A stretch of 18,489 nt of DNA from DASWYB01 sp036405195 (GTDB taxonomy: Bacteria > Patescibacteriota > UBA1384 > 2-12-FULL-50-11 > DASWYB01): positions 1 through 18,489 of the forward strand of contig DASWYB010000027.1 in the NCBI GenBank assembly GCA_036405195.1, given 5' to 3'. Under the pieces are notes generated by a model. It was not told the origin of the DNA and did not search any database. It saw only the letters and a program-made list of their open reading frames with translations. Positions 6,024 through 12,453 of the stretch are shown piece by piece. Position numbers and translations under genes: made by a program. Position 1 is the first letter of the stretch; each line of letters starts with the position of its first letter.

Positions 6024-8390
6024 TTACCAACGAGTCTTTCGCTTTGATTTTCCACCACGCTTAGTCTTGCGCTGTGGTTCTTCAGCTGGCACTGTTTCAG
6101 CCTTTTCGTCAGCATCTTTCTTTTCTGGAGCAGGAGCGGGAGCGGCACCGCCTGTAGTGTCATTATCGCTCTGAGCCCAGGAGTAGGCAGCAATAGCAGC
6201 GCCTGCAATAATAAGGAGAATTGCAATGGCGACAATCAAACGAGAACGGTCGCGGACATTGGTTGAAGGCTGTTCTTCGCTGTCTTTGATACCGTTGCCA
6301 TTTTTGTCTTCATCGCTATCTTTGATCCCATTACCATCTTTATCTTCGCCATCTTTAATTCCGTTACCGTCTTTGTCTTCTTCACTGTCTTTAATACCGT
6401 TCTGGTCCTTATCTTCGTCGACTGAGTAAGGAGACTTAAAGTCAAGAGGGTTCCCATCTTTTTCTTCTACCACAACAGCATAACGAGCCAAAATCTCAGC
6501 TTCATGCTCACTAATACCGCCGCGGCCGGAAGTAGCAATGACTTGAGGAGCTACGGCCATAGCGTAATTCGAGATAAAGGCACTCGTGTTACATACCGCA
6601 TCGCGAGAAGCAACGGCAATGTCATAACCTTGTCCATTTTCGACGGCAAGCGTCTGAACATTACTTGTTACCACCTGTTCAGTCCAAACCGAAGTACCGC
6701 TCTTCTTGTAACGGAAGACATACTCTTTGGCATCTGCGATAGCTGCCCAAGAGACAACGAGCTTACGATCCCCAGCTTCGATCTGCACTGTTGGTACGGA
6801 AGGAGCAACAATATCGTTCACAAATTGAGTTGCCCCACTGACGTTTCCTGCCGCATCTTTCGCATAGGCGTAGAGGGTGCCAAACAAATTATCACCAATG
6901 AACGCTTCTGCCGTCGTGCTTCCGCTTGTTACAGGAGCAACAAGGACTAACCCTTCTAAGTTAGCTAAGGTGAAGTTTGGCGAGGTAGAAACGTACACCA
7001 ACGTCACATCACTATCAGCTTTCGCCGTGAGTGAATCCTGCGCGGTCGAGCATCGGCTCATGACCGTTACGACTGGATTAGAAACGTTCGTATTGACCGT
7101 AAACGTCGCACCAGACGTGACTTCAACACCGTTACCACTCTCAGTCTTTAACGAAGCAGAAATTGTTTCATCGGTCACTTGGGAGCCGTCTTGAATAACA
7201 TAGGACCCAGACCATACACTACCGCCCGTCTTGGTGAGCGTGACCACTTGGGTCGCAAAGCCGGGCCGAGTAAGCGTTAGCAGTAAGTCATCACCTGCAG
7301 GAACTGAGCCTGATGTTACCGTTGCTTGGACAGTAATGACCCCTTCCATGAAAGGCGTAACCGAGCTGCCATTACGCGAGTAAACAACAGAAGCCTTGAG
7401 GAGATCGGGAGTTACAACAACTGAAGGAGTTGGTGTCGCTGAAATAAGCGCATACTCGCTATATTCATCAACCCCACCAACACCCGTGCCACTACGCATT
7501 GCACGCACCCGAATATCATAACTTGTATTATCAGTCAGACCCGTAAACTCGTGTTCAAGCACAACCGCCGAAACAGCCGTGTTGACCCCAAACGCTTGCC
7601 CTGTTGGCGTGATAGCATACTCATACCCGTCAGCACCAATAACTAACGGCCAGCTAACTTTCACTTTTCCATCTTTAGCAGAATCCACCGTGAGAACCGG
7701 GCTCGACACTGGTCGGGTATCACTCAGCGACGAACGTGGCGTACTTGTTACTTGAACCGAAAAGTCAGCGCTGTTGACATCGGTATCAGTCCCATTGCCA
7801 AGCGTGCTGTTTGGCTGACGAACAATACTGCCATTGGCAGCGGGGGCTGCAGTCGCAGTACCTTCTGCATAGAGCGCACCCGAACCACTCGCTGCCCCAT
7901 AGGCAACTTTATCGATAATTGCGGAACTATTCCCATCGGTTAAAGCAGTGGTGCTATTGACCAAAAATAATGTCGCACCCGAGTTAGACAATGAGATTGC
8001 CGAATCAGCATACGTCGTGTCCTTCTGCAAAAGAAGAGGAGCCGAAGCGGACGCATTCACAATCAGAAAGTAACCGTGAGCTGGGACACTATCTCCTACG
8101 GCAAAGTTTAGTTTACTGGTGACTGCCGTCGGGAACTGAGCCGACCCTCCACCTTTATATTGGAGCGACCAACCGTTAAGAGAAATCGGGGAATTCGTCT
8201 TATTATATAATTCAACAAATTCATCGGTCGCAGTCGTGCCATTTGTCTGCACTTGGCTAATAACAAGTGTTGAACTTACTGCAGCATGTGCCAACTGGGC
8301 CGGCATGAACACTGCAAACTGCATAAACGAAACAAGCCCAATGAGGACTTGGCTTATGAGTCGTTTGAATCGCTGTCGCAATTCACTCAT
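6024..8390 (-). CDS. Secreted, membrane-anchored lamin-tail/Fn3 protein with acidic repeats
   Basis: A 788-residue surface protein. Residues 1-36 are a signal peptide: basic start RQRFKR, hydrophobic core, and a likely cleavage after AHA. Residues about 40-215 form a lamin-tail domain, with DEFVELYNKTNSPISLNGWS and later VPAHGYFLIVNA as typical strands. Fn3-like domains are seen at about 230-318 and 530-612, with beta-rich Ig-like sequence between them. Residues 658-707 hold four DKDGNGIKD-type units resembling thrombospondin type 3 calcium loops. One TM helix lies at about 717-738, followed by a Pro/Ala/Glu linker and a very basic end, RKTKRGGKSKRKTRW. Lamin-tail domains occur in bacterial surface proteins and nucleases; no nuclease domain is present here. 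AGGAGG six bases upstream fixes the start. A role in the cell surface or attachment is inferred, not shown. Confidence 0.8.
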   Translation of the reverse strand: MSELRQRFKRLISQVLIGLVSFMQFAVFMPAQLAHAAVSSTLVISQVQTNGTTATDEFVELYNKTNSPISLNGWSLQYKGGGSAQFPTAVTSKLNFAVGDSVPAHGYFLIVNASASAPLLLQKDTTYADSAISLSNSGATLFLVNSTTALTDGNSSAIIDKVAYGAASGSGALYAEGTATAAPAANGSIVRQPNSTLGNGTDTDVNSADFSVQVTSTPRSSLSDTRPVSSPVLTVDSAKDGKVKVSWPLVIGADGYEYAITPTGQAFGVNTAVSAVVLEHEFTGLTDNTSYDIRVRAMRSGTGVGGVDEYSEYALISATPTPSVVVTPDLLKASVVYSRNGSSVTPFMEGVITVQATVTSGSVPAGDDLLLTLTRPGFATQVVTLTKTGGSVWSGSYVIQDGSQVTDETISASLKTESGNGVEVTSGATFTVNTNVSNPVVTVMSRCSTAQDSLTAKADSDVTLVYVSTSPNFTLANLEGLVLVAPVTSGSTTAEAFIGDNLFGTLYAYAKDAAGNVSGATQFVNDIVAPSVPTVQIEAGDRKLVVSWAAIADAKEYVFRYKKSGTSVWTEQVVTSNVQTLAVENGQGYDIAVASRDAVCNTSAFISNYAMAVAPQVIATSGRGGISEHEAEILARYAVVVEEKDGNPLDFKSPYSVDEDKDQNGIKDSEEDKDGNGIKDGEDKDGNGIKDSDEDKNGNGIKDSEEQPSTNVRDRSRLIVAIAILLIIAGAAIAAYSWAQSDNDTTGGAAPAPAPEKKDADEKAETVPAEEPQRKTKRGGKSKRKTRW
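6270..6419 (-). repeat. Tandem coding repeat, acidic calcium-loop type
   Basis: Four imperfect units of 11-13 codons encode residues 658-707 (DKDQNGIKDSE, DKDGNGIKDG, DKDGNGIKDSD, DKNGNGIKDSE). The aspartate spacing is that of thrombospondin type 3 or EF-hand-like calcium loops. Synonymous differences between units argue against very recent duplication. Confidence 0.8.
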
Positions 8391-8677
8391 ACAATACCTC
8401 CTGATTCACTGTATTTTTGTAGATAACGCTTCCGGTAAACGGAAGAGGGTGCAGAGATTATAAAGCGCTCTGCGCGCGCCCTCCTACCCTCCTAATGTGC
8501 ACAGCAGGTGCACTGCCCTCCTTATTTGCTTACGCAAAAAGTTACTGAGAGAAACCGTTTACCATAGCCCTGAGTGAGTCAGCCTGTCGAATCCTCAAAC
8601 AGCGGGTCGCCATAGTGATACCCCGAAGCTAGCAAATCGCAGATATACTTGTCAAGAGAACGTTAACTATTTATAAA
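8391..8677 (-). other. Structured upstream region of the lamin-tail gene; no gene seen
   Basis: About 290 bases between the tRNA-Ile terminator and the ATG of the surface protein. It holds, in transcription order, a perfect TTGACA (8650-8655) without a good -10 partner; a GNRA-looped stem TTTGC-GTAA-GCAAA near 8525-8538; three AGGAGGG motifs (8516-8522, 8487-8493, 8479-8485); a GTGCAC/GTGCAC stem (8497-8502 with 8508-8513); a TATAAT box; a CTTCCG/CGGAAG stem (8429-8434 with 8440-8445); and the true ribosome site AGGAGG (8397-8402). It matches no riboswitch class that I recognise. Confidence 0.5.
8451..8473 (-). promoter_or_regulatory. TATAAT box inside an inverted repeat, lamin-tail gene
   Basis: A perfect minus-strand TATAAT (8457-8462) is flanked by GCAGAG (8451-8456) and CTCTGC (8468-8473), which are complementary. 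A start at 8450 (A) would give a 60-base leader with one hairpin. No TTGACA-like -35 is visible at the right distance. Confidence 0.45.
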
Positions 8678-8716
8678 AACAATCTCCCCTCGCATTTAAG
8701 ACGAGGGGAGATTGTT
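8673..8716 (-). terminator. Terminator of tRNA-Ile
   Basis: A 15-bp perfect stem (8678-8692 with 8702-8716) whose first base on the minus strand is the final A of the tRNA's CCA, followed by TTTTTATAA. The layout is the same as for the elongator tRNA-Met. Confidence 0.92.
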
Positions 8717-8791
8717 GGTGGGCGCGCATGGATTCGAACCATGGACCGGCAAGGTATAAGCTTGCTGCTCTAACCACTGAGCTACGCGCCC
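8716..8791 (-). tRNA. tRNA-Ile with UAU anticodon, CCA encoded
   Basis: A 76-base cloverleaf on the minus strand with every stem paired. Acceptor GGGCGCG/CGCGCCC, D stem GCTC/GAGC, anticodon stem GCAAG/CTTGC enclosing the loop CTTATAC, T arm CATGG-TTCGAAT-CCATG, discriminator A, CCA. Loop bases 34-36 read UAU, which pairs with AUA (Ile). C4-G69, U12-A23 and A73 agree with known isoleucine identity elements, but base pair 29-41 is A-U rather than C-G. Most bacteria decode AUA with a CAU tRNA modified to lysidine by TilS, so a UAU tRNA-Ile is uncommon. Confidence 0.93.
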
Positions 8792-8819
8792 GCAAAGGGG
8801 ATATGCAAAATATGTGCTT

Positions 8820-8848
8820 ATTCTACCAGGAACAGGGGAGTGACTCAA
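8820..8848 (-). promoter_or_regulatory. Promoter of tRNA-Ile(UAU)
   Basis: Minus strand TTGAGT (8843-8848), 17 bases, TAGAAT (8820-8825), with TGG just before the -10 as an extended element. The predicted start near 8813 leaves about 22 leader bases. Confidence 0.8.
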
Positions 8849-9023
8849 GGAAATAACACCAACTCCCCTGCTCTCTTCGTTTTTATCTCAAAAGGGGGGA
8901 GGGGAGTCAAAAAAATCCCTCTCCCCTTTCTCTTGGTACACCCACTATTAATCAAGAGCACCAAGTGTCTGAATTACCGTTATCTTTCTCCCTCTTTTTT
9001 TCTAAAGAGGGGATAGGGGAGAG
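8834..9023. repeat. Polypurine/polypyrimidine inverted repeats after the SOD gene
   Basis: AGGGGAGT (8834-8841), ACTCCCCT (8862-8869) and AGGGGAGT (8900-8907) can pair in two mutually exclusive ways. CTCTCCCCT (8919-8927) is the complement of AGGGGAGAG (9015-9023) and is followed on the minus strand by seven T (8909-8915), which would terminate SOD transcription. A further stem is CCCTCTTT/AAAGAGGG (8990-8997 with 9004-9011). I see no gene here. Confidence 0.6.
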
Positions 9024-9048
9024 AACCTACTGTATGTGTACTTCTCTC

Positions 9049-9642
9049 CTACGACAGAATACGCTCGGCGGACTTCTCGATTACCCGCCAGTCAAGATTT
9101 GCAAAAAAAACATCAATATAATCCCCTCGAGCCGGGCCATAGTCTCCCCAATACGCATGTTCATAGACATCAAGTGCTACCAAAGGCGTTGCGTTCCAGA
9201 TTGGATATGTATTTTGGGTATCGCCAATATAGTTAAAGAGTTTTCCAGAGTCATGATCGTACGCTAACCAAACCCAACCACGACCGGCAATGCCAGTTGC
9301 TTTCATATCTTGCTTAAACGCCTCAAACGATCCAAAATCTCGATCAATCATCTCAGCTAACTTTCCTGTTGGCGCAGAACCATCGCCACCCAAATGACTA
9401 AAGTAAATCTCGTGATTTTTGATACCACCTACGGCAAAAGAAAATTCGACCTTTAACTCGCGAATATCACTATACGTTTGGTTCGCTTTAGCCGGATCTC
9501 GGTCAACGGTTTCTAACTTTTCAAGAATTTCGTTCGCCTTTTTAACATACCCTTGGTAGAGCTTATAGTGCCCTTCCATCGTTTGCTTTGATATTCCTTG
9601 GATTTCTTTTTCCATAACGGAGAATGTCTTTTCAGTATACAT
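9049..9642 (-). CDS. Fe/Mn-type superoxide dismutase
   Basis: Converts superoxide to oxygen and peroxide. With the start at 9642 it has 197 residues. All four metal ligands are present: H25 (in TMEGHYKLYQGYV), H77 (in VGGIKNHEIYF), and D158 and H162 (in DVYEHAYW). Second-shell Y32 and the GRGWVWLAYD strand are kept. The usual double histidine after TME is GH here, and the N-terminal LP.L.Y segment is missing, so it is a divergent member. The GG before NH, and Q143 in the later loop, look more manganese-like, but metal use cannot be settled by eye. I chose the ATG at 9642 because AAAGGAG stands five bases before it; the in-frame ATG at 9672 has no ribosome site and would translate the dyad. 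It ends the carbon-metabolism string, possibly with its own promoter in the 61-base gap. Confidence 0.92.
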   Translation of the reverse strand: MYTEKTFSVMEKEIQGISKQTMEGHYKLYQGYVKKANEILEKLETVDRDPAKANQTYSDIRELKVEFSFAVGGIKNHEIYFSHLGGDGSAPTGKLAEMIDRDFGSFEAFKQDMKATGIAGRGWVWLAYDHDSGKLFNYIGDTQNTYPIWNATPLVALDVYEHAYWGDYGPARGDYIDVFFANLDWRVIEKSAERILS

Positions 9643-9655
9643 GAATACTCCTTTC

Positions 9656-9670
9656 GCTAGCTTAGCTAGC
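9656..9670. promoter_or_regulatory. Dyad upstream of the SOD ribosome site
   Basis: GCTAGC-TTA-GCTAGC is a perfect inverted repeat with a three-base centre, directly before the AAAGGAG site of the SOD gene. A TAAAAT lies a few bases further upstream. The position suits an operator, but the bound factor is unknown. Confidence 0.4.
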
Positions 9671-9703
9671 ATATTTTATTTTGCCGCGCGCAAGAACATA
9701 CTA

Positions 9704-10255
9704 TCACCCTTGTTCCCACACCCGTTCGACTATATTCTTTTCTTGGTTATAGAATCGCGCCAAAGTAAAGAGCCAATCGGAGAGGCGATTAACCCACTGC
9801 AACACCTCTGGTTCAACAATACTCCCCTCATCTTCAAGTGCAACTAAGAGCCGTTCACATCGACGAATAACCGCCCGAGCAATGTGAACTTGAGCTGAAA
9901 GCACACCCCCCCCCGGAAGAATAAACTGAGTTAAAGGAGGAAGATCTTGAGTCATGACATCAATAGATTTCTCAAACTCACCAATAAAATCAGCGGTGGG
10001 AAGCGTTAGCTTTAAGTGACTTTGATTTGACGGTTCCGCAATCCGAGCCCCACAGCTAAATAACATTGACTGTGCTTTTAACAGTAAGTCTAACGACGTA
10101 TGGTCCGACGAGAGAAACGTAATCAACAAACCCAAGTGGGCGTTTGCCTCATCGAACGTGCCAAGAACTTCAATCCTCAAACTAGATTTACGGATTCGAG
10201 ATCCGTCCACCAGTCCTGTCGTTCCCTTGTCACCTGTCTTTGTGTAGATCTTCAT
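9704..10255 (-). CDS. PduO-type cob(I)alamin adenosyltransferase
   Basis: Transfers the adenosyl group of ATP to cob(I)alamin, giving coenzyme B12. The 183 residues carry the full PduO signature: the ATP-binding N-terminal TKTGDKGTT (5-13), LGTFDEANAHLG (31-42), FILPGGG (111-117), the helix with HIARAVIRRCERLL (124-137), and NRLSDWLFTLAR (156-167). Its ATG overlaps the stop of the dehydrogenase gene by one base (TAATG), so translation is probably coupled. No other cobalamin gene is in the window. In a small genome it would serve vitamin salvage for an AdoCbl enzyme elsewhere, such as a class II ribonucleotide reductase (inference). Confidence 0.92.
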   Translation of the reverse strand: MKIYTKTGDKGTTGLVDGSRIRKSSLRIEVLGTFDEANAHLGLLITFLSSDHTSLDLLLKAQSMLFSCGARIAEPSNQSHLKLTLPTADFIGEFEKSIDVMTQDLPPLTQFILPGGGVLSAQVHIARAVIRRCERLLVALEDEGSIVEPEVLQWVNRLSDWLFTLARFYNQEKNIVERVWEQG

Positions 10256-11229
10256 TACTTGGCTTGTACCAAATCCAAAGCCGGTTGACCAGAGAGCACA
10301 GCCAAGATATTCGCCACTGCTTTTTGAGCCATAGCCTCTCTGGCTTCAAAAGTAGCCGATGCCGTGTGCGGCGTCATGATAACATTCTCCAGCGACAAAA
10401 GATCAGGAGTTATATTTGGTTCGTTCTCATACACATCGATAGCCGCTCCCGCAATCAACTTACGCTTAAGAGCATCTGTCAGCGCAGCCTCATCCACAAC
10501 AGGGCCACGCGACGTATTCACCAGATAAGCAGTCGGCTTCATTGTCGAGAGACGTGCCGCATTTACTAAATGTTTAGTCGCTGGCAGCAATGGAACATGA
10601 ACCGTTACTACATCACCAACAGAAAATACTTCATCAACAGAAAAGTATTTTGCATTAAACTTTGATTCAAAATCTGGATTCGGTCTTATGTCAGTATAAG
10701 CAATCGCCATACCAAGCCCAAATCCCGCAATGTGCGCCACGCGCGACCCAATATGACCCAAACCAACTATAGAAAGTACTTTACCGGATAATTCTGGTCC
10801 ATTAAATATTTTCGGATCCCAGCCAGAGTATTTTCCTTGTCGAACAAACTTATCAGCCAACGGAATATGCTTTGCGAGCGACAGCATAAGCGTAATGGTA
10901 TGTTCTGCTACTGCATTATCGGAAGTACCTGGAGTATTCGTAACAACGATACCACGTTGTGCCGTCGCCGCTAAATCGATATGGTCAAAACCAACCGACA
11001 TCGTTGCCACAATTTTTAATTGGCTCCCCGCTGCGTCACACACTTCTCCAGTAATCTTATTTGTTAAGAGGCATAGAATCGCATGTGCACCTTTCACAAA
11101 TCCGAGCAGTTCTTCAGGCGATAAAGCCTCTTCTTTCTCATTCACAGCGACTTCGTATTTTTCCCGCAACAGTGCGAGAGCTTTGTCGCTAATTGGCCAG
11201 GTTACCACTACTTTTGGTTTTGGTTCCAT
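10255..11229 (-). CDS. D-isomer-specific 2-hydroxyacid dehydrogenase
   Basis: An NAD(P)-dependent oxidoreductase of the glyoxylate/hydroxypyruvate reductase and phosphoglycerate dehydrogenase family; 324 residues. The nucleotide-binding loop is VGLGHIGS (155-162), and D180 at the end of the next strand (AYTDIRP) suggests NADH preference. The catalytic residues are R241 in NTSRGPVVDE, E270 in DVYENEP and H288 in MTPHTAS. There is no C-terminal ACT domain, so it is closer to the reductases such as GyaR than to classical regulated SerA. AAGGAG five bases before the ATG fixes the start, 13 bases after the aldolase stop. Exact substrate (glyoxylate, hydroxypyruvate, pyruvate) is open. Confidence 0.88.
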   Translation of the reverse strand: MEPKPKVVVTWPISDKALALLREKYEVAVNEKEEALSPEELLGFVKGAHAILCLLTNKITGEVCDAAGSQLKIVATMSVGFDHIDLAATAQRGIVVTNTPGTSDNAVAEHTITLMLSLAKHIPLADKFVRQGKYSGWDPKIFNGPELSGKVLSIVGLGHIGSRVAHIAGFGLGMAIAYTDIRPNPDFESKFNAKYFSVDEVFSVGDVVTVHVPLLPATKHLVNAARLSTMKPTAYLVNTSRGPVVDEAALTDALKRKLIAGAAIDVYENEPNITPDLLSLENVIMTPHTASATFEAREAMAQKAVANILAVLSGQPALDLVQAK

Positions 11230-11242
11230 AGAGTCTCCTTAC

Positions 11243-12094
11243 TTAACAATATTTTGCTTTTAAATGCCCACCGAAGAGGGCAATTTTCTGTTTTACCACT
11301 TCGCGCATCGCCTCGGTCCCGGGAGCAAGAATACTGCGAGGGTCATACAATTTTGGATCCGATGCCAGCACCTCGCGTTCAGCTTCCGAAAAAGCAATCC
11401 GAAGATCCGTATCGATGTTTATTTTCGTAATCCCCAAAGCAATTGCTTGGCGGATATCATCCTCTGGCGTTCCTGAAGCCCCGTGCAACACAAGGGGGAG
11501 GGAGACAGCGGCGGCGATATGCTCAAGCTGATCTAAGTGAAGCTTTTCACCTGGTTTTGGCTTACCGTGATTATTCCCGATACCAACCGCCAGCGCATCA
11601 CAGTGTGTTGCACGAATAAACTCAACCGCCATACCTGGATCCGTTAACCCCTCTTCGGCGGAGATATCATCTTCGACCCCCCCGACACGACCAAGTTCCG
11701 CTTCCACGGAAATCCCTTTGCGGTGAGCACGATCTACCATTTCTTTAGTCCATCGTACGTTCTCTTCGTACGGCAAATGTGACCCATCAAACATAATTGA
11801 TGAATATCCCGCCTCAATCGCATCGTACAAAACACGGTGCGTACGGCCATGGTCAACATGAAATACAACTGGCACAAATGATGCCTTAGCACGGGTCAGT
11901 ACGATGGCCGCCAACTCCGACATGCCCGCATACGTAATCGCCTTTTCACTCGTCTGCACCACTACCGGCGCATGCATTTCTTCAGCCGCCGAAATAACCG
12001 CTTCGACTGATTCCAGGTTGTAGACATTGAACGCCCCAACAGCAAACTTGTGGTGCTGCGCAGCACGAAGAACTGGGTTGAGTGTGACAAGCAT
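11243..12094 (-). CDS. fba: Class II fructose-bisphosphate aldolase
   Basis: Zinc-dependent aldolase that joins or splits fructose 1,6-bisphosphate and triose phosphates; 283 residues. Zinc ligands are H82 in HVDHG (79-83, with catalytic D81), H176 in GIGNNHG and H204 in LVLHGASG. E131/E133 in VEAELG and the phosphate-binding INIDTDLR segment (225-232) are also typical. It is of the shorter FBA/GatY type, so tagatose or ketose-bisphosphate substrates are possible. The ATG overlaps the preceding stop (TAATG) and has GGAGG nearby. In this operon it would accept triose phosphates from transketolase chemistry; some class II aldolases also make sedoheptulose 1,7-bisphosphate. Confidence 0.93.
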   Translation of the reverse strand: MLVTLNPVLRAAQHHKFAVGAFNVYNLESVEAVISAAEEMHAPVVVQTSEKAITYAGMSELAAIVLTRAKASFVPVVFHVDHGRTHRVLYDAIEAGYSSIMFDGSHLPYEENVRWTKEMVDRAHRKGISVEAELGRVGGVEDDISAEEGLTDPGMAVEFIRATHCDALAVGIGNNHGKPKPGEKLHLDQLEHIAAAVSLPLVLHGASGTPEDDIRQAIALGITKINIDTDLRIAFSEAEREVLASDPKLYDPRSILAPGTEAMREVVKQKIALFGGHLKAKYC

Positions 12095-12453
12095 TACTTT
12101 GACCTCCGTAGATTCCTTAAAAACTCACGCCGACGGACAATTAGTAATAAAGCTAACCCACCGAGTAAAACGTAAACAATGTTAAGGTAACCTATAAAAA
12201 TACCTTGGTAAACTAAACCTGAAAAAGCAAAGTATCCTGCTGCAATAATACTCCGGGAGAGGACAAACAATATCGTTAGGACAAGTGCAAGGCGGCTCGG
12301 ACTTAAATACGCTCCCACGAAAAATACAATCATAAGACTGAAGAATAAAACAGGATGGATATTTATGCCCACCCAAAAAGCAACCTGAGCACCAAGCCAA
12401 GCAGCCGCTACTAGCCAAAGAAGAACCATGCCGAGTGGATATTTATTTTGCAT
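12094..12453 (-). CDS. Small four-helix membrane protein, unknown
   Basis: A 119-residue, almost wholly hydrophobic protein with four predicted helices at about 8-30, 33-52, 54-77 and 80-104, closed by a very basic tail, RRREFLRNLRRSK, which should be cytoplasmic. I recognise no family. Both ends overlap neighbours by one base (TAATG at each side), so it is translated between the transketolase C subunit and the aldolase and looks like an integral part of the operon. A purine-rich AAAGAGAAAG upstream may serve as ribosome site. The placement hints at a role in sugar-phosphate metabolism or its membrane link, but nothing in the sequence proves this. Confidence 0.7.
   Translation of the reverse strand: MQNKYPLGMVLLWLVAAAWLGAQVAFWVGINIHPVLFFSLMIVFFVGAYLSPSRLALVLTILFVLSRSIIAAGYFAFSGLVYQGIFIGYLNIVYVLLGGLALLLIVRRREFLRNLRRSK

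Noticed and set aside
6270..6419. Tandem repeat that might be a CRISPR-like or satellite array.
   Set aside because: It lies inside a coding frame, the units encode a regular acidic peptide, and there are no unique spacers.
6226..6429. Open frame on the plus strand across the acidic repeats.
   Set aside because: It is the antisense image of the DKDGNGIKD repeats, with no ribosome site; the low-complexity Ser/Leu/Pro content follows from the repeat codons.
8583..8594. Minus-strand GGATTCGACAGG resembles the start of tmRNA.
   Set aside because: No matching 3' half (TTCRANYCC arm plus CCA) follows before the surface-protein ATG, and none precedes it between the tRNA-Ile terminator and this point, so neither a normal nor a permuted ssrA fits.
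9643..9672. Ten-residue N-terminal extension of the SOD.
   Set aside because: The ATG at 9642 has AAAGGAG at ideal spacing; the upstream ATG has none and the stretch is a DNA dyad.
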